Under the pieces are notes generated by a model, which made no database searches, was not told where the DNA came from, and worked only from the letters and a program-made list of their open reading frames with translations. A stretch of DNA of 64,000 bases, taken from positions 27,432,744 through 27,496,743 of the forward strand of contig JALJCS010000004.1 of assembly GCA_023055355.1 (NCBI GenBank), written 5' to 3'. The translations under genes were made by a program, and so were the position numbers. Below are positions 14,591 to 28,017 of this stretch, piece by piece. Each line of letters starts with the position of its first letter. Position 1 is the stretch's first letter. The DNA is from Agelaius tricolor (taxonomy: Eukaryota; Chordata; Aves; Passeriformes; Icteridae).

Positions 14591-15706
14591 ACTCTGGCTT
14601 TCATATCTCACTAATTACAATTGGGTAGTACTAATTTGGAGCCCTTTTCATTTAGAATGGAATATGTCAGTGAAGGACAAATTAAACATCTGATATCTGG
14701 AAATATTGCAAGTGGTGAATTAGAAAGTTAAATACATCTTGTGCAACATCCATGGGTTTTCACTTGTAATACCACACCAATTACACAGATCTTTCTATTC
14801 ATAAAACACACTTGTATAAGCATTACCATCATAAATTACCCATTCTTGAAGATGACAAAGAATACATTGTAAAGGCTTTATACAACAATTGTAACAGGTG
14901 AAAAACTTCTGCATTCCTTTCTTGTTATGTCTTAGGCACTTCTGGGAACAAGAAAGGTACTGAGTTCCTTATATCCCTAACCAGTGCCATGCAATTTTGA
15001 GCCTGACAAACTAACTAGACCTCAGCTAAGGTAAGGGAAAATAAAGTCCTCATTGTTAAGCCAGAAGAAAAAACTTGCAGCTGCTGTACGTGTAGGTAAA
15101 TACGTGGAAAATGGAGATGATTATATGCACCATGAAAACTGCTAGTTTACGCATCCTACCATTTCTAGGTCACATCAAACTGCACATGGTGTGAAGAAGT
15201 GCAGATTTCAATTTAGGTAATGTATATGCAATTGGAGTAGAGCAGGGGACCATGACCATGACAATCCATCTCCTGCAGATTAATGTCTGGTGCAGGCAGG
15301 TATGTCATAAACTATAGCTTAATATGGAGAACCTCTCAGTTTTCCCCTCATTTTCACTAATGCATTGTGTGTGCTTCTAAGAGATTCACTGTAGATGTAG
15401 GGCTATTGCTTTTAAATGTTGCCTCTGACCCAGATAATGTCAAAATGTCTGAATACGCTATGCTCTTTTAAGAAAAAACATCTCTAATGTAATGCAAATG
15501 CACATTGTGGGGAAATTCCAGCTGAGAAAATGAGGCCTTATATTTCTAAGACTATATACATGTCAATAGCCCATTATTCTCAAGTTTTAGACATAATTGC
15601 AGCCCATCTTGAAATGAATTCCTGAAATAATAAAATACACCGAGTAGCAGTTACTGTGTCTTCCAGTTATTTTATGCTCCCCCCTGCCCTGCAAAATTGC
15701 AAAATC

Positions 15707-15740
15707 AAAAAAAAAAAAAAGAAAGAAAAGAGAAAAGTGA
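15707..15740 (+). repeat. A-run passing into GAAAG purine tract
   Basis: An A-rich homopolymer followed by GAAAGAAAAGAGAAAAG. Seen directly. No transposon body is recognised next to it. Confidence 0.8.
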
Positions 15741-18700
15741 AGTGAAAAAACGTAGAGGAGAATGGCGTGAGAAAGGGAGACAGAAGATAAAAGTGAAAGT
15801 CATATCCTTTTCTGCAATGTGTTATTGGAACACTCTGTGCAAAAATATGCTGGGCTCCTAAAAGGCATTACAACATCAACGCATCTGAAGCTTTTGTATA
15901 AATGTATCTCAGTCCAATTTTGTATGACAAATTATTTCCAGGCAATTAAGAATATTTATAATTGTTTTCTTTGGTTGGAACTTTCTTCTATTTCCAAATT
16001 TCCTTTAAGCTAATGTTTCTTATAAAGCCTGAATAGCCGTCATTTTGAAAGAATTCTCTGTTAGTCATGTGAACTGCTCCTCGCAACCATCTTTTTCTGA
16101 TAAATTTAACATGTGCATAGTACAGCCTTTATCTTCAGTATTGGTAGATTTTAAGGTATCATTATTTCACTGTGGAGTTTCCCCCCTGCTCCCCTTTCCT
16201 GGAAGAACTCCAAGAAACAGTTTCTATGATTAAAAACAATGTAGATTAATATTAAGGTTGTGCAGAGCTGCAGTATTTCTTTCCTTTCCTTGCTGTCTTT
16301 ACTTCCCTCACAGATTTCCCTTCTTTGGATGAAACCCTATACTTCTCAGTAAATGAAATATAAATGGTTCAATTGCCTAGTCACATGTCTAGGGTGCAGA
16401 ACATACACATAGATTTCCTGAAAAAAACAGTATTTTAGCAACTGCTTAAGAAGCTAAAGGACTATTATGCCATGAATCCATGACAAATAGTTCCTTGGAA
16501 TACCAAATTTGAGGTACAAATGTGTGTTTACTGTAAATGCCTTCTGCAGACTTAAAAATGTGAATTTAGTTTTTCAGAGGAGGTGGTTTTGTGGAAATTA
16601 ACAATCACACTAAGAACAAACTTTCCTTCTCGGTTTCAGGTGAAGCAAGAGGTAGCTGCAGATAGTTCTCAGCCTGCTTTATTCCCCTTTCTGTCCTTTT
16701 ATTTTCCTTTACTTAAGGGAATCTGGGGTCTTTCTATCTGACTTGTAGAGGTGCTGTTAATTATTTAAACCTTTCATCTTTCTTTAATTTATGTCATTGC
16801 GTAAGCGTAATTTCTAATTTTTATCTGCTTCTCATCAAGCTGCATTTCTGTCATTGTTTGTAAGCCTGAGGATAGACGAAACTGTAAAATTAACTGTGTT
16901 TCAGTCTTTGAAAGAGAAAAAAAAGATAAAAAACAGTCTCCTTAGGACTTAGTGCCTCTGGTAGTTGATTAGTCCCTGCAGTAGGGAAAATTAAATTTTG
17001 TGGTTGAGACCCAGCATGCTTGGATGGTTTAATAATGCTGTGGCCATCATCCAATGGCTGACAACCAAGAACTGAGGTATTTCTGTTCTTTACTCCCTCA
17101 TGCAACACCTGAAAATCCCGGGGCAAATCAAGCAGCAAATTAAAGCTCAAAAAACCCCTCACCTGCAAAGCATGTATAAGGAACTAATTTTAATGCTTTC
17201 AAGCTGAAGTCATTGGGACAGGAGCCCAAAAACCAGTGACAAAGGTATCTTGGTAAGTTCTGAAAGCACCTTTTTCAATTTTTTGTAGCTCCAACTGGGC
17301 TTGCTGTTTTAATGTATTTCTGCTTCCAGTGCAGTTAAAGCCAAGTAGCTCCTAAAAGCAATCAAGTCACATGAAGCATTTAAAAAAGCCAAATCAGTGA
17401 TTATGACTACAAATACAAATGAAGACTGTGGCTTCTCAAATATAGTTTAGTGTAAGGCATTCCCTTCCAACACCCAAGCCTGGTTCTCGTACCCAGTGTG
17501 CACTCAAGTTCTGCCTTTGGATTAACTGTCCAGGATGGGGCTTTGCATGACAAATACATCTCCTGCCATTGGGGCAGTCCCTAAAGATGACTATGTTGTG
17601 ACCGTGTCTGCCAAGTAAAAATGGCTTTGTTACCTAGCAATGAAAAGTCAGTGCTAGTGATACAGGCTCTGTTATTCCATGGATAAAAAGCAGAAGTGTG
17701 ACATTGGATCTGGATTATGCTTTGTATAAAGTATCCTCAAAAAATAAATAATATGAAAGTGTGTTTTTTTAGCCTCCAAGATTTTTTCTACTTTGTTTTT
17801 AATAAAACAAAACAGAAACCACAGGAAATTCAGATGGAAGGAAAACAGCCATTTTATGCTTCAGTGCTGAGAACATGGTGGATATTTTTCTTCCTAAGGC
17901 AAATACCTTTACTCTCACAATTTTGGCAAGTTCAGTTGAAATTTTGCTACATTTCCACTTCAATGCAACATTTGCTGATGAGAAAAGTAGCATTTTCTTT
18001 TTGGATGAGATATATTGTTAGAATAATCTTGAAGAAACATCTGTCAGTTTTGCTCTGATTTAGACAGAGGCTTCAGTCACAAAGACAGCAATTTCTTCTT
18101 TAATCATTGACTGCAGTAGTATCAGAAAGCTGCATTACAGCTGCTGACTTCAGAACTGTATCCTAGTACAGCTTCTCTAGTGCTTTGCTAAAGCAGGATT
18201 GGATGGAAGACAGAAATGGGATCAGGAACTTTAGTGGTAATTCTTTTAGTCAGATTATAATTATGACACTTATGGCCATTGAAATTTTGTCCTTGCCTTT
18301 AAATTCTCTTTATCAAGAGTGCTTGGGAAAAAATGCCGCACCATCACATTGTTCTGTTTCTTGATCTGTCTTAACTGTTGAATCTATGTATCAGTTTTGC
18401 AGCCAGTGGTAAACTTCAGAAAATTTGATAAAGGCAGAAGATAATTTGCTTTTATCAGCATTTCTCTATGGAGGATAAACAATTGCAACTCGTTTCCCTT
18501 TCTATACTGACAGGTTGCCCCATCAAAAAGTTTGCCCAGACAAGTCAGAGACTACCCTGAGTGTGCTAAGTCTATCTAACCAACCTTTAAACAACCTGCA
18601 AAGAGACACAGAGCAGAGCTGAGAAAACCATGCACGTGGAACATTAGATAAAGATCCATAGAGACTTGTATTTATGTGTTTAAAACACAGACTTACAGAA

Positions 18701-19906
18701 GGGAACCGGGGTTTTGGAATGCTGTTATTTGAAGGCATTTCTACCAGACAATTGGACAGCCAAGCATTAGAATGGCTAAAAACACAGGCCATTGCTCAAC
18801 CAAGGTCACTAGGTTTAAAATTTCAAAAATCCCAGTCTGGAGATTAATTTTGTAGTTAAATACTATTAATTAGTTGCTTAGATAGGTATCTATCTTACTC
18901 TTTCCTTGTGGCAAGCACTTTGCTCCAGCAAATATCCTCACATTTGGTGTTTTATAGATGTAAGGCCTTCTTTTTGTGTGCATGGTGACTCAAGAATGGG
19001 ACACTAAAGGTGATCTTCTCAGGGTTGTAAAAGTTGCAGATGAGACAGGTTTAAATGTCTGCCCTGAATAAAAGTCAGTCTTCTAGTCTAGTCAGACTAT
19101 TTTGTGTGATAACTTCTGCACCCAGGAGTCTGGTAGAGTGATTAGAAACAAAGGACTCCCCGAGCAGAAGATATCATTTCCCAGGAATCCAGTGTGTAAA
19201 GCTGTGTTTCCTCCACATTACATCTGAACCAAAGTACACAATTTGAAAACCACAGAGTTTCCCCCCACCCTCTTTTTTATCATGTTAAACTGTTGGGGGT
19301 TTAGTTTAATTCCTTTGTTGGTTTCACTGCTAGTTTCTATAAGCAAGCAGTAGGACTTCAATATGCTGTTCTGACATGTTTTGCCCACTTTAGACAATGT
19401 TCTTAAATCCTTACCTAGCCTTGTTTTCTTTGTTTAGTTTTTACCCTAATGGCAGTCCTGGTTTCCCTGCCACTCAGAATGGTTAATGTTGTACATTCTC
19501 AAGGGCATTTGCTAGTGCAGTCATTCCTCGAACTCTCAGACCTATTGGTAACTCTGTTTTCACAAGGGTGATTTGCATTCAGTCTAGATTGAAGTCCAGT
19601 ACGTGCCCACAACATAAAATGTGCTTGTTATGAATGAAGTATATGCAGAGCCTCTTAAGAATTCACCCAACATAATTAGATACACCCTGGTTCATCTAAA
19701 TGTTATCCAAAGGCTAAATATCTGAAGCTTTAATTGAAAAAGCTCATTAACTTTAAATACAGCTAAAGTTGTTGAAAAAATCTCAGTGGAAATAGTAGAT
19801 TCTCCATGAAGACCAAAAATAAAAGCACATTTGAGTCTGAAGCTATTAATCATAAAGTTGACTTGCATATTTGTGCTATGTTTGAAGTAGGTCTGAGTGC
19901 TTAATT

Positions 19907-19922
19907 AAAAAAAAAAAAAAAA
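19907..19922 (+). repeat. Poly(A) tract, 16 nt
   Basis: A perfect 16-nt A-run followed by GAAGAAAAAGG. It is a simple repeat with no recognisable retrocopy upstream. Confidence 0.9.
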
Positions 19923-22036
19923 GAAGAAAAAGGAAACTTGTGCATGCATGCTAACTAAATTTTACTATTTTGCTGTGGGTTTAGTGGATTTCAAGTACTT
20001 AAAGAGTGCAAAATAAAAAGAACAACTTGATTTAGGGGCATAGTAGACAGGTCCACAGTCAACTTGAAACAAGCTGCTGATTACATGTGATACTTGCCCA
20101 CAATTTGTTAAACTAATAATTGTGTCTATGGAATGTCACATTAGCAAAAAGCCACCATCAGAAGAACATTCAACATGAGTATATATAAAATTTGCTAATA
20201 CAACTTACAGAATTTTGTACCCAGAGGTAAACAAGCCTTAGGTAGTCTAGTGTGCAATGCTGCAGCCAGAGAAAGCTCCTATGACACAGGTGGCACTGAC
20301 AGTAAGCTTCCACCTAATGGGTCCCTTCCAATCTGGATGGGAAGTTCACAGGATTTTAAAAGACTTTCTTAATACCTGAGCAGTGTTGTTCTTCCAGCAT
20401 TTATTTTCCAAACCCCTGAAATATGACATTTTTATCATTCATCTGAGAATTACTTTCTCTTAACCTAAATGATGAAGAGTCATTACTTTCAAATAATTTC
20501 TGTGGGAAAACAGATAATATATGATCAGGCTTCAAAACACAATTGTCCTTCCTAAAATAAATAACCCTTGATATTAAAATAAAAAGAATAAATTCTGAAC
20601 CCAACCCCACCTCTCTTTTCCTTTCCCAGAGAATTATCTATTAGAAATACATTTTGGCGATATATAGCTATAGTAGGTCATTGTAATGCATGATTACATC
20701 ACTAATTAATAAAAATGCAAGTTAAGAAAATTATTTTCAGGAATTTCACTTTAAAAAACATAAAGATGCAGTGAAATCATAAAAACAAATAGTACTAGGA
20801 CAGTGTCTACAATTTGCTGATTTTTGCGTAGTATTAATACCATAGAACAAAAATTAATAGGCATATTTTGACTATTACTAAACTTCATTTCAGGCTTCAT
20901 AAATAAAAAGAGAAACCATGACTTTAAAAAAGTCCTAACATAAAGTAATAAAATTAGAGACATACACAAAATATTATTTAAACAAATACAAATATGGTAT
21001 TTGTTCTTCAAGTAACTAAACCATTCTGACAATTTTTACAGGTATAGGAGCTTGCTTTATTTGTTCTAAAGCTCACCATTCTGCTATTTCATATTACTAA
21101 TTTTTATGCATTCAGATGCCCAAGAAAATATTCTACCTACATTAGGATAGTTCTATACAATTCATGATTTCTAACAGGGGCTCTTTTCACCTGATAGTCA
21201 TGACGTAAAAGTTAACATGTTTTAAGAATGATAAAAATCTGCTAAGTAGATTCACTGGCTGTTGTTCAGTAGATATTTAGGAGACATTTAGTAATTAGTA
21301 GGTATTTAGGAACATGTAGGTGATACTGTGTTTAAACCTGTCACAGAGAAACTGATGTCCGCATTTATGATTGTGAAAGCAACGGTTAACCTCTAAGTAT
21401 TGTTCTGAACATGTGGAGAAATAATGTATTTCATCACAAATTGTTCTGAACATGCTTATAACATTTTTGATCAGGCTGTTATTCTACTGCCTAAACAACT
21501 AAATTGGTTCCTAATTAGAAGTCTCTAAATTAAAAGAAAAGCAAAGTGAGCTGCTATTTTCTGTGATGCTGAGGGAAGAATGAAGAAATTTATAAATGGG
21601 ATTGCTAAACCTAATGTATGATTCAGAGAGTTGTCTTTTAGTTTCCTTCCAGCAGATTTTTGTTTAGGCCCATTAAACCAGTACCATTCACGAAAATATA
21701 TGAAGAAAAATCAAATGCAAGTAATTTTTTGTTGGTTTTGATGAATTTCCTAGTTACAGCTAATGTTTGTACACATGATTACTTGCTTGGAATGTAACAA
21801 GAAAAGAGAATATGAAGTCTATTTGTCATTTTAATAAATGTGGCTTATATCTTTCTCTTGTTAGGAAAGAAATCAAGTATTTTTCAGTCTGTTATTGTTG
21901 AATATAGGTAAGTCTCAAAACTCTTCCCTCTTAAAAATGCAGGAAAAAAGTTCCAATCTCCCAAATTTGCTTTAATGATTGTTCTCACTCTAAAGCAGAG
22001 TTTCGTCTCTCTTGTCTTGGAAAAGGCTTTTCTTTA

Positions 22037-22070
22037 GTTGGTTGGTTGGTTGGTTGGTTGGTTGGTTGGT
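22037..22070 (+). repeat. (GTTG)n microsatellite, about 8.5 units
   Basis: A pure tetranucleotide array of GTTG units ending in a T-run and a CT-rich strip. Uninterrupted arrays of this length are usually length-polymorphic. It lies inside a spurious open frame whose N-terminal VGWLVGW-like peptide is only the translated array. Confidence 0.97.
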
Positions 22071-23314
22071 TTTTTCTCTCCACTCTTTCTGCTTGTGAAA
22101 TGCAAGCTTTTCAACTGGCAAACAGAACTACACCATTAGCATTTAACCAAGCTAAATACTGGATTCAAGACCAAATGCTGGCAGGGGTGCTGGCCTTAAA
22201 CTGGTCCCATACCATGGAAACTTGTTTATCTAAATCCTTCATGAACTACAAGTTACAAAAGTTACAATTAAGGAGCACATTTCTACCATCACATTTAATT
22301 TGCAATCAAATGAGGAAACCCCCAAAACTAAATGACTTTGATTCAAGAGTGATTCTATCCACATGTGTTTAAAGTGAGACAGTATTTGACTTAAGAATGG
22401 AAAGCTACATATACATAATGTTCCCTGAAGATATTACTTTCAAATAAACATCCAGACTTCTTCCCACTTGAAGGATGGTTTATTTCTTTTTCAGTTAATG
22501 CTCAGATTGCAAAGGAAATAGGTGTGCTGTTTACATGCCTCAAGGCATGTATTAATACATACCTAACCAGTTTTGTTGAAAGGTACAGTCTTACCTAATG
22601 AAACTAAAAATCACACTCCCTGCAAAGTGTGCTGGAGGCTTTTAAGACACAGAAAGTCTCCAGAAAACTCTCACTTTGGACAAGGAAAAATGCATTTCCT
22701 GGACACTTCATAATTAGCCATGAAAAGCTTATGTTATTTTTTGGGAGAAATGTTAGTATAGCACGTGTTTGGAGCATTGCATAAAAAGGATTTTTCCCTA
22801 CAATCCTCCAGTTACCATGAGTTGGATTTTCTTGCTTGTTTGGGCTTTTGTGAGGTTCAATGCACACTCTTCTATCAACAAAAAACCTCCTGAACCATGA
22901 AACTGCCCTTGGAAACAAGATTGGGATAATACAAATCCAACAGGAATAAATTTTTCCTAATTTTACAGTGAATTATAATAAAATGCATACCATCAAACAA
23001 AGTAATAGATGCTGAAGGTCTAAAATATGTTTGATACTCCAAACTTTTCGCAAGATTTATACTAGTGAGATTATCACTTGGTACAGTTAACATTGATAAT
23101 AAACTTAACCTATAGTCCTGGTTGATCTGCATTGCTTGTATTCCAAGAAACAAACCTTGCTGAAGGAAGTAATGATGGAAATAAAATCAACTAGGAGAAA
23201 AATAAATATGAAAGAAGATTGATGAACTAATAAGTAATCAAGCAGTATTAGATTTTTTTATGTGAGCTCGGTCTATGAATGTTGAACAGCAAGGAAATCT
23301 GTTTCAGATCAGAT
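22071..23314. other. AT-rich noncoding DNA
   Basis: Nothing recognised. A small hairpin (ACATGCCT / AGGCATGT) lies near 22532-22550. Two partly overlapping minus-strand frames at 22604-23153 are not protein-like in any way I can identify. Confidence 0.55.
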
Positions 23315-23900
23315 GTCCTTCTTAGCCTGGCCTGTGTCAGGAGCAGTGTGGCCAGCAGGAGCAGGGAGGTCATTCTCCCCTGTACTCGGCACTGGTGAGG
23401 CCACACCTCGAGTGCTGTGTCCAGTTCTGGGCCCTCAGTTTGGGAAGGACCTTGAGACACTGGAGCGCGTCCAGAGGAGGCAACGAGGCTGGAGAGGGGC
23501 TGGGAACACAAACCCTGTGAGGAACAACTGAGGGAGCTGGGGGTGTTTAGCCTGGAGAAAAGGAGACTCAGAGGGGCCCTTATCACTCTCTATAACTCCC
23601 TGAAAGGTGGCTGTAGTCAGGTGGGGTTGGTCTCCTTCTCCAAGCAGCAACAGACAGAACAAGAGGACACAGTCTCAAGCTGCACCAAGGAAATATAGGT
23701 TGGACATTAGGAAAAACTTTTTCACTGAAAGGGTGTTAAAGTACTGGAATGGCCTGCCTGGGAGGTGGTGTAGTCACCATCCCTGGATGTGTTTACAAAA
23801 AGACTGGATGTGGCACTTGGTGCCATGGTTTAGTTGAAGTGTCAGGAACAGGTTGGACTTCATGATCTTGAAGGTCTCTTCCAACCTTGTGATTCTGTGA
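23315..23900 (+). mobile_element. CR1 LINE, 5'-truncated 3' end, plus strand
   Basis: Classic avian CR1 3' region. It begins within the end of ORF2, at the stretch resembling 'tggcctgtgtcaggagcag', and continues through 'tactcggcactggtgaggcc' and 'tccagttctgggccctcag'. It then follows 'aggtggtgtagtcaccatcc' and ends in 'gatcttgaaggtctcttcc' plus a terminal ATTCTGTGA unit. Order and spacing agree with a CR1 consensus as I remember it. The copy is 5'-truncated, as most CR1 insertions are, and its reading frame is broken, so it cannot be active. Short open frames at 23248-23837 are shadows of this element. Relatively few visible differences suggest it is one of the younger copies here. Confidence 0.96.
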
Positions 23901-26395
23901 AATCCCTCCCCTGCCAAAGAAATAGGATGTGAATTTTGCACTGCAAATTGTATTGTTACAACAGAGACATTGATTTTCCATACCATGTTTTGGGTTTAAT
24001 CTTCCTGTCTGAAAACACTGATGGGTAACAAGTATAAAATCAGTTTCTAGAGCTGGATTAAACTAATAGACCAAGAACACTGATGTTAGTCAAAGAGACT
24101 TAAAAGAGTAATAAGAACATCCTAAAAAGTCCTCACTAAATTCTTGTAAAATACAGGGTTTGCTTTGAAAATAAATATTGTGAAAGCTCTCTTTTCTTCC
24201 ATTTATAAATTAGACCTATTCTCTTTCTTAAATCTTCCACATTTTTATCATTAACCATAAGGTAAGATTTTACTGTTTAATGTGTATGTGATTTCTAGCC
24301 AAATATAAAAGACACAAGTGAAAAATACTCTCTGGATATTAAAAAGAAATTGGAATGTAAGCTGGATTTTTTTATGACTAATTTCATTCCTTTTTCTGCA
24401 ATAAATAAAGATCTGCAACTGTAAACACTTAACAACTGTGTTGATAATGAATGAATCATGAAAGAAATGAGCTTATTGTCTCCTAGATGAATCAGTTTCT
24501 GTGAAATAAAGGGAAGAAAAAAGTCTATTTATGTTCAAAACACAAAGCACATGTAACTCAATGAAAACATAGTGCATTTCTGTTTCATACATATCATTTC
24601 TACAGTTATTCTTCTGACCATAAACAAAACTTAAGATGTATTTTGTGGGAAAAGTGGTGAATTCCACTGTGTAATTAATGAAACAAACAAAAAAAGAAGA
24701 CAAAATAAAACCTTCTTGTTAAATTCACTGGGTCAAATTCTGCTTAAGAGACGTACAGTGGCCAATGTTTCACCATCTGTGAAGACCAGACATGGCCTTT
24801 ATATATGATAACTAAATCCAGGTGACAATTTCTACTTTGTTGATCACATCTTCAAAATAATCTTGATTTTTATGATTTTTATGCAGCAACAGGGACACAG
24901 ACACTAGCAAATATCAGAAGGAAGAAGTAGAAGGAAAGAACATTGATGGAGGGAAGAAGTGCTGTTAATCAGAGGCATCAAGCAGGTGGCCTTTGAATTA
25001 GACAGGAAACATGGAGACTAACTAGCTACATTTTGCTTCACGTTATGTTTTTGGGAAAGGTAGCTGAGAGTATTTGGTGTAAGGCTACAGCAGCTAATGA
25101 AATTTTGGTCATTACTGCTTTTGACTCAATTTCTGTCTCTATTCATATCATACTGTGACTGCTCAGAGGTGTCTTTTATTGCTTTGAAAAAGCTGCTGGA
25201 GATCCTCAATATTAACTTCCTCTGATCCTTAACTTTTCAAATGGTCATATCTTTTACACAGGAAAAGATAGATGTCTGGTTGGAGATAAAGAAAGCAAAT
25301 AGTTTTGGCACGATTAATAAAATAGGTCTGGCTTACAGTATGAACACCAAGAAATAAAAAGTGATACCCCTGTGACAATAGTAGTCTGTTCTTTAAGGAT
25401 GCTTGGTCCTGGATGTTTCTTTACAAGAACCCATGGTTTAGAAATAAGTGGGGGTCGTTTAGCTATTGGTTTTGCAGTCCTGACTGCTTGAGGATCAATC
25501 AAAAAAGCACCCCCAGCCATTGGGAAAGGCATTGACACACATAATCTGCTGTGTGTCTTACATTGCACTTACAGAATATCTCAGTCCCAGGAGCTATGAT
25601 TAAGTAGCTCATATGACTTCCTCCTGCATTTAGCTGCCATAGCCAATCTCACATTTAGACTCCTCAATCCAGCACTCAAGTAGTCCAGCAGCAAACAGAA
25701 CCCCCTTTGGAGCAGTATTTCATGGCACTTCTACACTGTTTTCTGATTACACAATTTGTGAAATGGTCATTCATTCTACGTCCCCCTCTAGTTAAACTGG
25801 AATAAAAATTAGCATTGCGCATGCCAGATTTACAGATTTTAAACCTGGTTTTTTTTTTATATTTATTATAAAATATTAGAAAATGCCTTTAGACACACAA
25901 AGCAGAAGTTTTCATTCTCTCCACCAATTCTTCATAAAGCTATGGATAAACAACCTGAATGTGGCTAAACTTAGCATCCAAACAACCAAGCAGAAACTCT
26001 CTGAAATAACTAAAATATGGTCTTCCAGTCTAGCCACCTTGTTGAACTAAGATCCTGAAGACATCATAAAAATCCCGTCTCATACCACATATAGGGGTTG
26101 ATCTGATGCAATTCACTTAGTTTATAAATCTTTGTCTTTAAATCAGGATAGTGCTTCCCTACCTGAAGTGCATGTGGTGAAGATAAAATGGTTAATCATC
26201 CTTTTGGATATTGGAAATCAGACAGTCCAGTGAAATGAAATGAACTGAACAAACCACACAAGTAGATAAAGCAGCCTGAAACTATTTCCAAATTCCTACT
26301 TGCATAACCAGCTAAATTTCCTTAAATTCTCTGTCTGTACTTAGTATTATTTTCATAGCTGATCACACTGATTCACTGCAGAGCACATTTTAAGT
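23901..26395. other. AT-rich noncoding DNA between two CR1 copies
   Basis: No gene is recognised. The only item I would mark is a minus-strand open segment at about 25375-25545, described separately. Elsewhere the frames are short and AT-driven. Confidence 0.5.
25314..25568 (-). other. Open minus-strand segment, possible exon or coding relic
   Basis: An 84-codon minus-strand frame that opens at a GTG and has in-frame ATGs further in. The central part, about residues 18-60, is rich in Pro, Lys and Val with motifs such as DPQAV, AKPIAKRPP and KPWVLVKKHPG. This reads more like protein than the Phe/Leu/Ser-rich shadows around it. An AG lies at a usable distance upstream (ACACAGCAG) and a GGGGTATCA could act as a weak donor. 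I recognise no family. It may be a chance frame, a decayed retrocopy or an exon of an unrecognised gene. Confidence 0.13.
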
Positions 26396-26567
26396 CAGGG
26401 AAGTGGTCAAAGCACTAGACTGTCTGAGTTCAAGAATCATTTGGACAATGCTCCCAGGCACATGGTAGGGCTGAGATTCTTGGGGCTGTCCTGTACAGGG
26501 CCAGGATTTGGACCCAGTGATCCTTGTGGGTCCCTTCCAACTCGGCATATACTATGATTCTATGACT
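26396..26567 (+). mobile_element. CR1 LINE, short 3' fragment, plus strand
   Basis: About 170 bp of CR1 3' terminus. It runs from an AGTGGTCA stretch through 'gagttcaagaatcatttgg', 'gggctgtcctgtacagggcc' and 'gatccttgtgggtcccttcc', ending in two ATTCTATGA-type units. The subfamily signature ('caatgctcccaggcacatgg', 'gatccttgtgggtccc') differs from the copy at 23.3-23.9 kb and matches the copy at 41.5 kb. Two CR1 subfamilies are therefore present. Confidence 0.9.
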
Positions 26568-26831
26568 CAAATACATTGTACTGCTTCTAATTTAATGTGG
26601 CCATCCTGAATATTTACATATGCTTCTGTGCACTTCCCACTGTAGAGAGTTTGTCAATGATACTCAAATATTTGATTTTATCCAGTACATATGATGTAGA
26701 CATAATGATACAAAGTAGCAACATTGTAAAGATTACAAGGATATTTGGATGGAACAGTTGTAATCCTTAGGGTAGGATCTTGCGGTTGCACCATCACAGA
26801 GAAATATTAAACCACTCAAATGAAGTCTGGT

Positions 26832-26882
26832 AATTACTGATAGCTAGGTTTTACTGATAGCTGGGAATTACTGATAGCTGTT
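26832..26882 (+). repeat. 17-bp unit in three tandem copies
   Basis: Three successive copies of a TTACTGATAGCT-containing 17-bp unit. They differ only at the junction bases (AGG, GGG, GTT). A small local minisatellite, seen directly. Confidence 0.9.
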
Positions 26883-27995
26883 CAGAGATAGGATTCACAA
26901 TTACCTTTATCCACCTCACAATACTTGTGTGTTTTGTTGTTGACTCCTAGATGAGACTTCTAACTGTTCAAGGTAATGAAAGGTGGACCCCAGTTCAAAG
27001 GATGCATAGAACTTTCAGACTCTTACAATTCACTGGTATGAGCGCATTTTAGTCACACTCAGAACACTTGTGTATTCCTTATCTTGTTGGGAAGAAAAAG
27101 AAATCAATATTTCAGTGTACATATTTAAATAGCTGAAATGCATGCTCTTTATTAAATATATGTTTATGGTCACCAGATGTGATTAATGTATATTTTTAGG
27201 CAACTGTACTGATGTAGGAAAGAAACCAGAAACCTAAAAAATCTCATATATAGTATCTCTAACTGCTCTGAAATAGTAGCCTAAGTGTACATTGGAAAAA
27301 GCTGCAAAATCATTCTGATGGTCTGATTCAGATTTCACTGCATTATGAATCAGAAGTTATTTTGAATATACTAAGAAGTGAGTTGTTTTCAAAGAATGTT
27401 TTTGGCTGTTTACTTTAGTTTTTGATTAAATTGAACTTCGGGGGAAAAATCCCACCTTTTACTATTGATTTTGAACTTTACTTGTATGTGAAGCAATTGC
27501 TTCTGCTGAAAAATGTTGATTTCTAATTGGAAATAAGTGGGGGTTTATTATATTTTTTAGGTCACAAGAAAATGAGCAGAAGGAGAGAGAAAGAGAGAGG
27601 GAACATGTTCAGACCAGCTCTAACAAGGGAGTGATGTCAGTTGGAGAATGAGGACTCGTTTTCTTTGAACCAAAAAGCATGATCATACATAGTGTTGCTG
27701 TGCTGAGGATAGGTGTGATATTTGAGAGAATGGCCACTGAAAAACAGCCTTCACCATTCTCTGTTCTAGAGGTTTGGATACTCACGTGTTAGTAGACATC
27801 TTATGAATGTGGAGAAAACAAACAAAATAGTTTTTTACTGATAAGTAATAGCTACTCTATCTTTTCTGATTGCACTAGGATGGTGCTGTTTCTGTTACTT
27901 AACCTCTGATTACTCCAGGATTGGAAGCAATCAATCAGTATGAGTTTGGCAGCTGCAGGATCCAGATGTGCAGCCCTTGGAATGAATCTGTCTGG

Positions 27996-28017
27996 AAGTG
28001 GCAGCTGGCTGCCACTT
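27996..28017. repeat. 10-bp inverted repeat with 2-nt spacer
   Basis: AAGTGGCAGC and GCTGCCACTT face each other across a TG spacer. The centre contains CAGCTG, an E-box-type palindrome. It could be a protein-binding palindrome or chance; there is no further support. Confidence 0.6.

Larger units (their letters stand above)
14591..22036. other. AT-rich noncoding DNA
   Basis: About 7.4 kb without a recognised gene. Open frames reach about 113 codons (17717-18058 plus) but are AT-driven and match no known protein. Simple tracts include a long A-run followed by GAAAG-type purine sequence near 15707-15740 and an A16 run at 19907-19922. A faint CR1-tail-like phrase, GGGTCCCTTCCAATCTGGAT, lies near 20320 but is too short to call. 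Confidence 0.55.

Noticed and set aside
14225..14611. 128-codon minus-strand frame
   Set aside because: It is a translation of a pyrimidine-rich strip (Ser/Phe/Leu/Pro only).
20300..20340. CR1-tail-like phrase GGGTCCCTTCCAATCTGGAT
   Set aside because: Only about 20 bases resemble a CR1 tail and no terminal ATTCTATGA units or upstream CR1 sequence follow, so it is too weak to call.
23248..23837. Frames of 72-112 codons on both strands
   Set aside because: They are shadows over the CR1 3' end, whose own coding frame is broken.
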